Source: Temnothorax longispinosus
Taxonomy: Eukaryota > Arthropoda > Insecta > Hymenoptera > Formicidae
Assembly: GCF_030848805.1 (NCBI RefSeq)
Contig: NC_092368.1
Span: forward strand, 12,578,856 to 12,642,855
Length of the DNA: 64,000 nt
Reading direction: 5' to 3'
This document shows, piece by piece, positions 45,889 through 56,669 of this stretch. The first letter of the stretch is position 1; each line of letters opens with the position of its first letter. Under the pieces are notes generated by a model. That model was not told where the DNA came from. It saw nothing but the letters and a program-made list of their open reading frames with translations, and searched no databases. The position numbers and the translations under genes are program-made.

Positions 45889-47131
45889 TGGCACTGTAAG
45901 GAGACATGAGAGGTGTAGCATAAGTGGGAGATGGCAACATCGCCGGTGAAATACCACTACTTTCATTGTTTCCTTACTTAAGGCCTTCACACATAAAATG
46001 TCGTAAGGACGTAAAACGTAGGCGTAAGAAAATCGATCAATCCCAATCAAGTATTTCCCCCTACTGTGGTTACGAACAGCACAATATTTGATTGGGATTG
46101 GTCGATTTTCTTACGCTTACGTTTTACGTTCTTACGCGATTTTATGTGTGAAGGCCTTTACTCGGTTAGGCGGAGGCGCCTTTTAAGCCATCAAAGCATA
46201 AAACGTCTTAAGGGGATCCTAAAGACGTTTGTATTACCGACCGAATTCTATATCTGTCCTTGTATAGACAATGATGATAGACAAGGATAGACATGGTTAT
46301 AGGTTATAATTTCTTCGAAGCTCTCATTTTTATTCCAGGCTTTCAATCTCAATTTCAAAGGTACGTTATTGTTTGTGCACGTCTTCTGAAGGGTGGGAAC
46401 ATTTCATTTCGTACATATTACTTATACAACTGTTTATATTAGAAAATGAGGTAACAACATTTTTAATTTTTTTCAATTATTACTAATTATTTTACATTCC
46501 CACCCTTCATTAGTACCTATACTTTACTCCTGTAAAAGGATTTTGCGATCTATAAAGCCATTTCAAAATTAGACCTTTGACTGTAATTGTCGGTAATTGA
46601 GTCACTTTAGCATCCCCTTAAGGGGACGTACCTTTGAAATTGAGATTGAAAGCCTGGAATAAAAATGAGAGCTTCGAAGAAATTATAACCTATAACCATG
46701 TCTATCCTTGTCTATCATCATTGTCTATACAAGGACAGATATAGAATTCGGTCGGTAATACAAACGTCTTTAGGATCCCCTTAAAGATATCTTTAAAACG
46801 TCTTATGTCCTGATTTTGGACATGGTGCTGTGTCTGGGATATTGATTATTAAGATTATTATTTCAATGTCAATTGCATAAATTAAAAAAATATAACTCAA
46901 TGAACATATGTATATATAGTAAGGAACGTTGTAAAATCTCAGTGCATTCTATTCATATATATGATTCTATTTATTAACACCTTCTATTAATTTCTTGCTA
47001 TCCCAGGCGGTCATAGTGTCGACAATGATCAGTTTTGGACCCTTTATTAAAGTGCAACTGCAATCCGCGTGCATATTCCCGTCGTCCAATTTCCGAGAGA
47101 ATCCGTCGAACAGGATAATGACTTCACACAT
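43250..47131 (-). CDS. MBLAC1: Metallo-beta-lactamase domain protein 1
   Basis: Exons on the - strand: 47131-46981, 43954-43787, 43717-43598, 43449-43250. All junctions are GT-AG and in frame; the product has 212 residues, somewhat shorter than the mammalian protein. The metal-site residues are all there: THSHSDHIG (H-x-H-x-D-H), TPGHTAED, ITGD and IPGHGP. MBLAC1 is a small hydrolase-fold protein reported in mammals to be a nuclease acting on histone pre-mRNA ends; the insect role is inferred. The start ATG (ATGTGTGAAGTC) begins the conserved first strand. The first intron is about 3 kb and packed with mobile elements, whereas the other introns are 69-148 bp. Confidence 0.92.
44446..45331. 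mobile_element. Palindromic foldback element in MBLAC1 intron 1
   Basis: Ends ACGGGTGTATCATTTTAAG and its inverted near-copy. The two arms of about 430 bp are almost fully complementary, centred near 44890. It is non-coding. The inner motif CAGACAAAAGTTGTT and the GGTGT...CATTTTAA terminus recur around 50093-50345 in IntS9 intron 3. Confidence 0.8.
45803..46175 (+). rRNA. Orphan 28S rRNA fragment interrupted by a MITE
   Basis: About 195 bp of conserved 28S sequence: from ACTATCTAGCGAAACCACTG through GAAGACCCTGTTGAGCTTGA and GGTGAAATACCACTAC to CCTTACTTA, then, after the MITE, CTCGGTTAGGCGGAG. It begins next to the place where R1 retrotransposons insert in 28S genes and ends about 15 bases after the MITE. 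It is a fragment, not a functional gene. Confidence 0.9.
45981..46157. mobile_element. PIF/Harbinger-like MITE, copy 3, inside 28S sequence
   Basis: Termini AGGCCTTCACACATAAAAT and complement, flanked by TTA at 45978-45980 and 46158-46160. It is nearly the reverse complement of copy 2 at 1969-2145. Deleting it with one TTA restores the normal 28S order TTACTTACTCGG. Confidence 0.92.
46212..46780. mobile_element. TTAA-flanked foldback, piggyBac-like
   Basis: Flanked by TTAA at 46208-46211 and 46781-46784, with ends GGGGATCCTAAAGACGTTTG and complement. Arms of about 165 bp are inverted around a 245-bp centre. Another TTAA at 46618-46621 divides it so that the right arm alone looks like a complete small element (GGGGACGTACC ... 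GGATCCCC). It is non-coding. Confidence 0.7.
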
Positions 47132-47635
47132 TTTCGTGGATAATAATTGTTCGCCGCGAGCCTTATAGAGAGAAGAATGAAAGGGGAAAAAGAGTCAGTC
47201 ACAGACGATTATATCCATACACTATAGACACGGGTCGTAACATTTTTGCAACATGGTTATGTGACGACCTAACCTTAAAAAGTCTCAGGCTTAACAGCTC
47301 GTCGCCCTTTCGTAATGTGGATTATAACGATTTTCATCATCGTATTCTAGTTTTACGCAGCGAAATAAGCGCGTGGACAAATTGATTTGTTGACAGTCGG
47401 CGATAGTAAAGGCGAGAGCATGGTCCACGTGGTCTCGTCTCGGGACAATTTAAAATTGAATTACGAGTAAAAAGGAGAAGAAGAGAAGGAAAAGGAAGAA
47501 AGCCACTAAAAACTGGAAAGTACGAGCTTGAGATTCAGCTTATTTGAGAAATTCAGTTTTTATCGCAAGAAAGAAGTCAATCGAGACGGGTATTCTCATG
47601 TGGAACCAGTAGAACTTGTGAACAAAGGACTCGGG
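47132..47635. promoter_or_regulatory. Shared divergent promoter region of MBLAC1 and IntS9
   Basis: 504 bp separate the two start codons. No repeat is recognised inside, unlike the neighbouring introns. There is no clear TATA box. The location implies a bidirectional promoter; transcription start sites cannot be read from the sequence. Confidence 0.55.
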
Positions 47636-50600
47636 ATGAGGCTGGTAATTATAGACTACGATTACACGGCGGCTTATAATCCGGTTTTATAATTACCGTA
47701 TACTAATCAATCACAAAATTTTTCTTCTTATCATAATGATTATTTAAGGTATTCCTTTCACAGAGGAGCGTATTTTGTAGGCGCTTAAGCAGGGCCTCAG
47801 CAAACTCTTGTATATTGCAAAACTTATATAAAATCAAGTTATAATTGATTATTATGTTTAATTATAAGAAAAAAGTGAAAATATTATGTGTATTTAGAAA
47901 TTTTTCATTTTTTGGTAAATTTTACTGTCAGAACAATATGGCAACGCTGCGCTTTTCAGGGCGCCGATTGTGAAGTTGATAACAAAAGTGTCAATGTAAG
48001 TGTCAATTTCATTAATCAAAGAATATTGTGACATTTTCTTTTTATGAAAGAGAGATTTTATAATAATAATGAGTGATAAGAAACATAAAGTGAGGAGTAA
48101 TGTGGGCAAAAATAAGCGACAATTTGTGAAAATAAAAGTTGATAATAAACCGTACGTGATGAACTGAAGTGTGACATGAGCGCACAGCTTGCAGCGTTGC
48201 CAAATAATTCCTTGAAAGTCGCCATTAAAAATATTCATCTATAAACCACATTTTAAGTCAACTTTTAACATAAATATTTTGTTTAAATATTCGGTGATTC
48301 TGTATTTTTATCGGCACTATCGAAAGTATAGAGTTTAGCGAATATGTAGCGCAGTTAATATTTAATATCTTAAAATATTTGATAAACAAATTATTACATT
48401 GAAATGTGGAAAATAGACTTTTTCGATAACGTCACATATAAAATATCGAATTTTCAAAGTCATAATTCTTCTTTATATGTTCGGTAATGTGGTTTAATTT
48501 TTTTTGGCGTAAAGATATGCATTTTAACTTTCTCGTACCAAAAAATCAGTTAATTCTTAAGACTTTGGTGTCATGAAAGGAATACCTTAAATATAAGCCT
48601 ACTTTATATTTTAAACATTTTAATCAATCTCTTTTGATATATTATTTAAATGATCATTATGATCAAAAAAAGCAAACAAAACATTTTTGATTGGATCGTA
48701 TATGGTAGTTATTAAACTGGATTATAAACCGTTATGTAAACAGTAATAATCGCTTTAATTAAAAGCCATCATAGTAGATAGATTTACAGCTGCTTTTTAT
48801 TTGTAGCTTGGAAATATGTAAGTACAAGTCTTGAATGCAGAAGTTTCCTTTTTGCATTAGGAAAAATTAGAGACATTTGATAAAGAAAGAAAACTAGGAT
48901 TGTTAGATGAATGATAATATTAGATTAATATTCAGCACCTAAAAATTACTATATTATTTATAAAATTAATTTACAGCTTTATATTTTTAGTACAATGAAG
49001 GGCTACTAGACAAATGATATTATTTAGTTATTAAAATTGATACATTGTTTACAAAAATTAATCGACGACCTTGTACTTTTAGTATTGCTTGTCCAGCGAA
49101 CCAACAAAGCCATGCTTGGTTCTAACTTTCAAAGGAACCACGCTGATGTTGGACTGTGGCTTGAATATGCAATCCATCTTGCATTTCATGCCTTTGCCCA
49201 TGGTTCCCAGCAGCAAGTTTAATTCCTTGCCGACATGGCTGCCACGCAATGACAATCAGCAAGATTGGCAAATCGAGGGTGTTAGTGAGATACATTTAAT
49301 ATATATATATATATATATATAGTTTCTAGTATTAATCTTTAAATTATTTCAAAAATTATTTTAAATTATTTTAATTGCAAATGTATTTTTTTATTTCAAG
49401 GAGCTGAAAGAATGTTGCGGTAGAGTCTTTGTGGATTCAGTTCCGGAGTTCACTCCCCCTTTGGAGAAAATAATTGATTTCTCAGAGATTGATGCCATTT
49501 TGATATCTAACTACACATGCATGCTTGCGTTACCGTTCATAACAGAGGGCACAGGTTTTAAAGGTAAATGTGCAAAATTATACAAGATGCAAAATTATAC
49601 AAGATGCTCGATTTAATCTGTCCATGCCGATATCTCAGAAACTATCAAAGTTAGACGAAAAATCAAAAAAGATCCTTCAATAGGATTACTTTGAGATGAT
49701 TTTCAGCACAATAGAACCGTACCCTTCCTACTGGATTTTGAGGGAGAAAGGAGGGTCAAATTTTTCAAATAAGTGGTATTACCTAACTTACAAAAATAAT
49801 ACCAATTGATAGGGCTTAAAAAGACGACTACAATGACTTATAATTTTATATGTTTATCGTGAAAATTACGACCACATTGAATTTTTAAAAATAGTCTACG
49901 AAGGGTATCGATCATCAATAGTTGGGATACTATCGCAAATGCATATTCTTGAGATCAAATCAAGTAAAAAAAGTTCTGTACCACTTTTTGTTCTTGACAA
50001 ACAATTATTGAGATATCGTAAGCTAAATATCGAAAAAGTTACCAAGTTTTCCTTGAATATCTCAAAGAATATCAAGTAAATAGAAAAATATTCCAGACAA
50101 AAGTTGTTCAAATTAATTAGTAGAAAAAGATGGTACAATAAAAAATGGGGTTTCCATTTAAAAAATTTAACTTGGGTTCTATTGAGCCCAACACAGGCCC
50201 CAGACCCAAAATCTAAAAAATCGGCTAATCTATTGACCCCTTTTGAATCTTGTAATCCTATACTTTTACCTGATACATTTTTTGCTGAAATGTGTCGGTC
50301 AAGAGATATTTGAGGTTGTCATTTAAAATGAGACACCCCGTATATATAATTATAATCATGAATCAGTATATATTAATCTTAAAAATGTAATGATTTAAAG
50401 GTATAATATATGCCACCGAACCGACGTTGCAAATTGGACGGTTTTTCATGGAGGAACTTGTAGAATTCATTGAGCGGACTCCAAAAGCAACAATGGCCAG
50501 ACATTGGAAGGACATGTTACATACGTTGCCATCCCCATTGGCGGAGGTTGTTAAACCAAAATCCTGGAAGCACATTTATTCCATGTCGGCCGTGAACTCG

Positions 50601-52214
50601 GCGCTATCAAACATTCAAATGGTTGGATATGATCAAAAGCTAGTAAGTTACCACACGCAACTAGAAATATTCAGTATGCTTTAAGCTCAGACACACACAT
50701 ATTCAGAGAAATTATTTTTAATAAACTAGAGATTTCTTTGTATCAATTGTTTCACAAATAACAATTAAAATTGCTTGCAGGATATATATGGCGCTCTAAC
50801 AGTCACACCAATCAGTTCGGGTTTTTGCTTAGGTAGTAGCAATTGGTTGATATCTAGCGACCATGAAAAGGTTGCTTTTGTCAGCGGTTCGTCTACGCTC
50901 ACTACTCATCCGAAGCCCATGGATCAAGTCACGTTAAAGCATGCCAATCTATTAATTTTGACGGGATTAACACAAACTCCAACTGCTAATCCAGACACAA
51001 TGCTTGGAGAATTGTGCATGACTGTTGGTAAGTATAATCTTAATATCCGGTAAATTTTGCTTACATCTGGCAAAGAGATAATCTCTCGATACTTTGGTAT
51101 CAAAATCAAAATGTGTTTCTTAAACAAACGATAAAAAACATATAATTTTATCTTTCTTGCAAGGTTCTTTTTGACAAAAAAAATCTTTGTTGCATTATGA
51201 TTTATTGGATCTTTATCGCTAGTTATATTTTTAAACAAAAATACACTTAAGGTAATGTTTCATCTCACTGCGTAAAAATCTTATAGCTGTGACTCTTAGA
51301 GCTGGTGGATGCGTCTTGATACCTTGCTATCCTTCCGGCGTTGTGTATGATTTATTTGAATGTCTGAGCACTCATCTGGACAAGTCAGGCTTCACGCAAG
51401 TGCCTTTATTTTTCATCTCACCGGTGGCAGAAACATCCTTGGCTTATTCGAATATTCTTGCCGAATGGTACGGTCGATGAAGCGATTCTAAAATATTCTT
51501 GATGTACATTCTATTATTTTGTTTTTATCCCATTTACTGTCATCCTTTACTTCTAGGCTGTCGACAAGTAAGCAAAACAAAGTTTATCTTCCAGAGGAAC
51601 CGTTTCCACACGCTTTCCTCGTGAAGAATGCACGATTGAAGCACTATACGTCTACGTACGCCGAAGGATTCAGCAATGACTATCGACAGCCTTGTGTCGT
51701 CTTCTGCGGCCATCCCAGTCTCCGATTTGGCGATGCCGTGCATTTCGTGCAGTTATGGGGCAATAATCCTTTGCATACCGTAATTTTTACAGGTACCTAT
51801 ACATAATTCCATTTAAAGAGCAATGCAATAGGGCGGCAGTGTGGTCTAGTGGTAGAGCGCCAGACTCGTAATCTGAGGAACCAGGTTCGAGTCCACTAGA
51901 GCCATGAAGCATGGAATGTTTTTCCGATAGCTGCGTTCCTCCGTGCAAGATAGGCTCTTGTGCGGAGAAAACTGGTCTCCGTCTTTCGGAAAGAGACGTT
52001 AAGCCGTTGGTCCAAAGGGTTAAAGTAAGAGGAGAAGGGTAGTATTGGTAGTAGATTGCGAACCCTGCGGGGATATGCAATAAATTACGAATTTTACAAG
52101 AGCAATGCAATAATTTTTTATGTTTGCAACTCTATATTTTATAAAAGTCAATCCAAAAAGTAAGACAAATATTAATTAGGTAATAAAAAAGCATGTGTAA
52201 AATATGTAATATCG

Positions 52215-52265
<51 letters not shown>

Positions 52266-53032
52266 ATATATATATGTATGTATGTATAAAGTTTTAAATC
52301 TTTCTCTAATATTCCTACAATTACTACAAGTTGTATTGCATTATTTTCTGAAAATCTCTTATGTATATCCGTTTATTGTATCATGTATGATTGCACACAT
52401 TTTATTTATGTAACATGATTAACATTCTTTTATCGCATTTGATTTTGTAGAACCTGATTTTCCGTATTTGGAGGCCTTGGCTCCCTTTCAACCATTGTCT
52501 ATGAAAGCAGTGCATTGTCCCATTGATACGTCTCTGAATTTTACTCAGGCTAATAAACTTATTCGAGACTTGAAGCCAGACCATCTAGTTATTCCAGAGG
52601 TTTATACGCAGCCTCCTGCAATGGCACAGCATAGAACAGATCTTGTCATCGAATCCATCGGGGTTGGTATCTGTTTTCTCCGTTACTTAACGTACCAAGT
52701 CAATTTTACAATTTACGTTTACAATCTCTATTTTGCATTCTCTCTTTACTATATATATAGTGTATAAATATTTAAAAAAAATGTCCTATAAAATTACTTG
52801 CATAATCTCTTTGTTCAAGGAAAAACCCTTGATTACGTTCAAACGCGGAGAGGTGATAAAATTGCCATTAAAGCGGAAGAAGGGCCGCGTGTTTATCGAG
52901 CCGGAATTAGCTAGCAGTATTATACCGAGTGAAGTGCGACCTGGCTTGAGTCTCGCATCTGTTACCGGCGAGCTTGAGGTCAAGGACAACGTATATACTA
53001 TAAAAGTAATTACTAATATGTATATGTATATG

Positions 53033-53064
<32 letters not shown>

Positions 53065-53981
53065 TGTATGTATGTATGTATGTATGTATGTATGTATGTA
53101 TGTATGTATGTATGTATGTATGTATGTATGTATGTATGTATGTATGTATGTATGTATGTATGTATGTATGTATGTATGTATGTATGTATGTATGTATGTA
53201 TGTATGTATGTATATATATATATATATATATATATACAGTAGATAAATGAATTTTATGGTCAAGATAAATATTGCAGCTTACTCTTTTTTATAGAATATG
53301 GGTCTGTTTCTTTTAGCTGCACTGGCTGAACTGGTGCACACTAGTGCAGTAAGTTGGAGTGAATTGTAATATACTTGTCTCACTCCAACTTATTGCACCA
53401 GTTCAGCCCAGCTCAGTCAGTGCAGCTAAAAGAAACTTGCCATATATCTTCACTGAAAAAAAGAGATTCATTGGAAAGTAAAAAAAACGCAGTATATTAT
53501 TCATTTATATATTTTGTTTCTAAATATGTAAAATTTATAGAATGTTGAGGACAAACCGAGCGGAAAGAGGAAAATGTCGTTGGGTTCGCCTGCGCCCATC
53601 ATGGAGGAAGTGTTGAAGGAGCGAAAACACGAGTACGGGAATCTGGATCCACAAGAATTGCTACAAAAGCTCAATCAGGAAGGCTTTCATGGGGCCAAAT
53701 TACAGCACAGTCCTACCTCTACGGATATTCATTTGGTACGGTTTAATGTCTCATTGATGGCTCTTTCACACAGAAAATAATTGTTCAATAATTATATAAA
53801 CACAATCGATATAATTAAGAATTCTCTGTTTAAAGTTATACATTTATGTGTCTACTTGCAGCAAGACGAGGACACTCTGATTCAAATTGGAGATAATTCT
53901 ACGCACATTTTCTGCAACGGTGATCAAAAGATCCGTAAACGTCTCAGGAGTATAATAATGCAGTGTCTAAAAAGATTTTGA
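47636..53981 (+). CDS. IntS9: Integrator complex subunit 9
   Basis: Partner of the nuclease IntS11 in the Integrator complex, which cleaves snRNA and other nascent RNAs in the nucleus. Exons: 47636-47644, 49083-49280, 49401-49563, 50401-50642, 50781-51027, 51287-51467, 51557-51792, 52451-52662, 52820-53005, 53541-53735, 53862-53981; total 662 residues, as in animals generally (about 660). The metallo-beta-lactamase/beta-CASP fold is readable: LYCLSSEPTKPC, TTLMLDCGLNM, FVDSVPEF, ILISNYTCMLALP, SGFCLGSSNWLI, GLTQTPTANPD, CVVFCGHPSLRFGD, FTEPDFPYLEALAPFQP. The zinc motif HxHxDH is absent, as expected for this inactive paralogue. Exon 1 encodes only MRL before GTAATT. Introns carry several transposable elements. 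Confidence 0.95.
47748..48586. mobile_element. TTAA-flanked element in IntS9 intron 1
   Basis: Ends GGTATTCCTTTCA and complement, flanked by TTAA (47744-47747, 48587-48590), as in piggyBac-type elements. It is 839 bp with no transposase frame. Confidence 0.75.
48591..49082. other. Remainder of IntS9 intron 1
   Basis: AT-rich; nothing recognised apart from the acceptor TTTTAG at 49082. Confidence 0.3.
49620..50345. repeat. Probable repeat in IntS9 intron 3
   Basis: The right end CATTTAAAATGAGACACCCC with GTATATA, and the inner CAGACAAAAGTTGTT, match the layout of the palindrome at 44446-45331, but here only one arm type is present. The left end was not found. Confidence 0.4.
51831..52097 (+). 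mobile_element. tRNA-derived SINE in IntS9 intron 7
   Basis: Starts with a tRNA-like head: an A-box-like TGGTCTAGTGGTAGAGC and a B box GGTTCGAGTCC, with a possible anticodon arm CAGACTCGTAATCTG. A body follows with GACGTTAAGCCGTTGGTCC, a motif shared with some LINE tails. A 15-bp duplication AAGAGCAATGCAATA lies at 51816-51830 and 52098-52112. Confidence 0.88.
52219..52262. repeat. (TA)n microsatellite
   Basis: TA repeats followed by ATATATGTATGTATG in IntS9 intron 7. Confidence 0.95.
53018..53236. repeat. (TATG)n then (TA)n microsatellite in IntS9 intron 9
   Basis: More than forty TATG units, starting 13 bp after the exon 9 donor, then TA repeats. Open frames across it are trivial repeats and not genes. 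Confidence 0.97.
53306..53436. mobile_element. MITE in IntS9 intron 9
   Basis: GTTTCTTTTAGCTGCACTG at the left is inverted at the right end. The inner arms share CTGAACTGGTGCA and AAGTTGGAGTGA. About 131 bp, non-coding. Confidence 0.75.
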
Positions 53982-54623
53982 GGTACAATATACATTTTTG
54001 TAGTATTCTGACATTCTGTGAGACAATGTTTTATACTGCTACACTGTATATACATATAATTTATTGTATTTAAAGCGTATGTATATTTATTTGTTCCATC
54101 ATTCGCTTTTATTCTATGACATTAACTTAACAATAATTTCTAAGTTGATTATAATAGAAGAGATTTTTATCATCTAATTCTGCTAAATAAAGGGCAGTAT
54201 ATCTTTAAGTACTTTAAAACAATCAACACGAAACAACTTTCAGCATTGTTTAGTATACGTTTAGAAATAATGTGATAATTCTTTCATACATATATTTAGC
54301 AACATTAGTTAAATTTCAATTCCTATTATTGCTAAATCATTACTGACAAATGATCAAAAGTTGTTAAATTTACAGTGAATATGGTTAAATTATTTTTATT
54401 GTAGACAATACATATCAAGATCTGTATGAATGTGATGGAAATATAAACGGCGATTAGCGAATGCAGTATATAAATAAGGAAAAAATATGAATCGCAATTC
54501 TTTACAATAATAATATAATATAAGTAGTGTACAATTATATTATTCTAATGTTTATATCCTAGAATGACTAATCTCTTGCTGCATTCTGAACGAACAAGAA
54601 ATCTCTATATTGTTTCATATGCA

Positions 54624-54669
<46 letters not shown>

Positions 54670-55119
54670 TTGGTTCGCACATGTTCTATGCAAATGGTGA
54701 CAGCAAAATTACCAAGATTCTAAAAATTTTTTTTATAAGAAATATTCCGAACAGAGAACGAATTTACGGGAATATATAATATAAAGTGAATAACATATCG
54801 AAGTAATGCCTATAAAATTTCAATAAATCTCGCTAGTATAAATAAATCCATTTTCTTAATCAAATAACGAGAAAACATTAGCGACTTTCATTTGTTTGAT
54901 GTATTAATTCTAGAGAGGATAGCGATGAGCAAAATTTACTCTACTTGATAATCTTGAAAAATTTATTGTAGATCTACAACCTGTTTTGTTATGTACTCTC
55001 AGTTTAGGATCTAAAAAAAGAAAGGAAAAATATTATAAGCAGTTCTGTAGTGTATGAATAGGTTTTACTCATCGTTATCATCAGTGACAAACTAAAAAAT
55101 AAAGCTATTTATCTAGGAT
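53982..55119. other. Intergenic sequence between convergent IntS9 and FUNDC1-like genes
   Basis: AT-rich. Holds the IntS9 3' UTR; one AATAAA-type signal is at about 54187. A TA microsatellite with a T tract lies at 54629-54672. No gene seen. Confidence 0.4.
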
Positions 55120-55309
55120 TATTAAGCGTAGTTCGCGCCACCCATTTCTTCAGCACGTTGATCTTGTTCCTTACCTCATCCATGATTGTATTGTTATACT
55201 CGTCGACGACGTTGTCGTGCGCGTCGATAACAGTCGAGCAGCTGCCCTTCGACGCGACGTGGATGTCGATCTTTCTCTTGGTTGCATTCAGAGTGCAGCA
55301 ACTTATTAC
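55120..55309 (-). other. Open frame in phase after the TAG of the alternative FUNDC1 exon
   Basis: After the stop at 55310, the same frame on the - strand stays open for about 65 codons (VISCCTLNATKRKIDIHVAS ... INVLKKWVARTTLNNPR) to a TAG near 55120. The composition is protein-like. It could be a readthrough extension, a missed splice form or an old coding end. Confidence 0.35.
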
Positions 55310-55495
55310 CTAGTTAGCGGTGGCGACACCGATCGCGACTCCCGCCACAAACGAAACCAGAAAGAAGTGGAATTCCGTTGGCTGGAAGCTATCCTCGCCA
55401 CCGGTCAACGCATGATACCAACGTCGCGTACGAGTCTCTCCTTGTTTCATCAAATGTTCAGCTTTATCCAGCTTTCTATCGACATATCTCTCGAC
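55310..55495 (-). CDS. Alternative last exon of the FUN14-domain gene
   Basis: The acceptor CATTCCAG precedes GTCGAGAGATATGTC. The exon reads VERYVDRKLDKAEHLMKQGE ... then a hydrophobic segment FHFFLVSFVAGVAIGVA and a stop. Its phase equals that of the last exon at 55912-55835, so it could be spliced to the donor at 56217 in its place. It would give a protein with a longer amphipathic stretch and one membrane segment. It could also be an exon of a separate gene. Confidence 0.5.
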   Translation of the reverse strand, partial: VERYVDRKLDKAEHLMKQGETRTRRWYHALTGGEDSFQPTEFHFFLVSFVAGVAIGVATAN

Positions 55496-55834
55496 CTGGA
55501 ATGCGATAACTTTCATCAGTGACTTAGCGTTACGTTGGAGCGGAATTAGTAAAATCCTTGTACACCACGATTAATTTTATTATACATTTTTATTCAGGGG
55601 ACTATATACAAAAATTATAATAATTTCGATATTATAAAGTTTCTTTGACATTAAAATTAATATTGATATCAATTTTTATTGGTTAATATTGATATTAAAA
55701 TTTTAATAATATTGATATATATTATATTTATTATATTTAATAGGGATACTGTAAACGCAACGGTAATATAAATGATGACAACATACTAAATGTTCACATT
55801 TACGCACAAAACTTGAAAGTTATTGCTCTTTACT

Positions 55835-56669
55835 TCACCAAGATAGACCGATAATGAAACCGCCAAGAAAACTTGTGGCAATGAATGAATTCTTCCTCCA
55901 CAGTTTCCCTACCTGCAAACAGTAAAAACATTATATTTGTAAAAAAAAAAGAAAGAAAAACGGGAAGCAAACATGTGCAAAATATTTCCTGTAGATGGTG
56001 AGTTATTAAATGGAAATAATTTGTTATGTGTGTTAAAGTTGAAAAAAAATTATACTGATTTAAAATGATCTCTATTGCAGATAATCATCTTATTATCTTT
56101 GATATATAATATGTTGTTTTTAGGAAGTTAAAAAATAAGAAGTTTTTAACCTAATTCTTTAACCAAAGTCTCAAGAAATCACAAGATCTTTTGCAGTGAC
56201 TTGATATCTGTCTCACCTTATCCATGAAATTTGGCCCTTCGCCGGTAATCCTTTCTTCCACCTTATCCGTTATTTTCTCAGCCTTTCTCATGACCTTATC
56301 CCAATTGATATTTATGTAACCCTGATGCGCAGCAATTTGCAGCATGATAATTCCACCGCCAACTGCACAGGCTGCCACTTTTCCAATCTTTATGGTGACG
56401 AATCCAGTTACCCTGAGTTACAAACCACGCAGTTAGTATGAAAGATAAACCCAAGTATTAAAGGTTTAAACATTCGAACAATGAACAATCGTGATAATTC
56501 CACAAAATATGTACCATCCCGATGTGCTACCAATGATGATCTGTTTGGTCGCTGAAGACTTGCTCACATCACCCATGATTTTCTCTAAGAAGGATTTGGC
56601 TTCCTGGGTGGCATCTATACTATAAGCTTCCTTGTTTGCGTCTTCTTTACTCTTCTTGGCTGTAGGCAT
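55835..56669 (-). CDS. FUNDC1: FUN14-domain protein, FUNDC1-like
   Basis: Outer-mitochondrial-membrane protein family with roles in mitophagy and ER-mitochondria contacts. Exons on the - strand: 56669-56515 (MPTAKKSKEDANKEAYSIDA ... GSTSGW), 56412-56217 (VTGFVTIKIGKVAACAVGGG, LQIAAHQGYININW) and 55912-55835 (VGKLWRKNSFIATSFLGGFI, ending GLSW). Joined they give 142 residues, near the usual 150. The GGG..(M)LQIA...GY(I).I.W signature is diagnostic. The N-terminal YxxL motif that binds LC3 in vertebrates is not obvious. A 5' UTR exon ends at 57427, and the first coding exon has acceptor TTTTTTGCAG 7 bp before the ATG. An alternative last exon lies at 55495-55310. Confidence 0.9.

Larger units (their letters stand above)
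45760..46837. mobile_element. Composite inverted-repeat element holding 28S rRNA sequence
   Basis: CCAGACAGCACACATGTCCA at 45760 is matched by an inverted copy ending at 46837 (TGGACATGGTGCTGTGTCTG). Between lie an rRNA piece, a PIF-type MITE and a TTAA-flanked foldback. The ends mark either one transposon that captured rDNA or two oppositely oriented copies of an unknown repeat. Confidence 0.55.

Noticed and set aside
47894..48238. 114-codon minus-strand frame
   Set aside because: It lies inside the TTAA-flanked element, has no recognisable motif and is AT-rich by chance.
51841..51905. Stand-alone tRNA gene
   Set aside because: The tRNA-like head continues into a SINE body and is bracketed by 15-bp target duplications, so it is a retroposon head.
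52733..53263. Frames of Met-Tyr-Val-Cys and Ile-His-Thr-Tyr repeats on both strands
   Set aside because: They are translations of the TATG microsatellite in an IntS9 intron.
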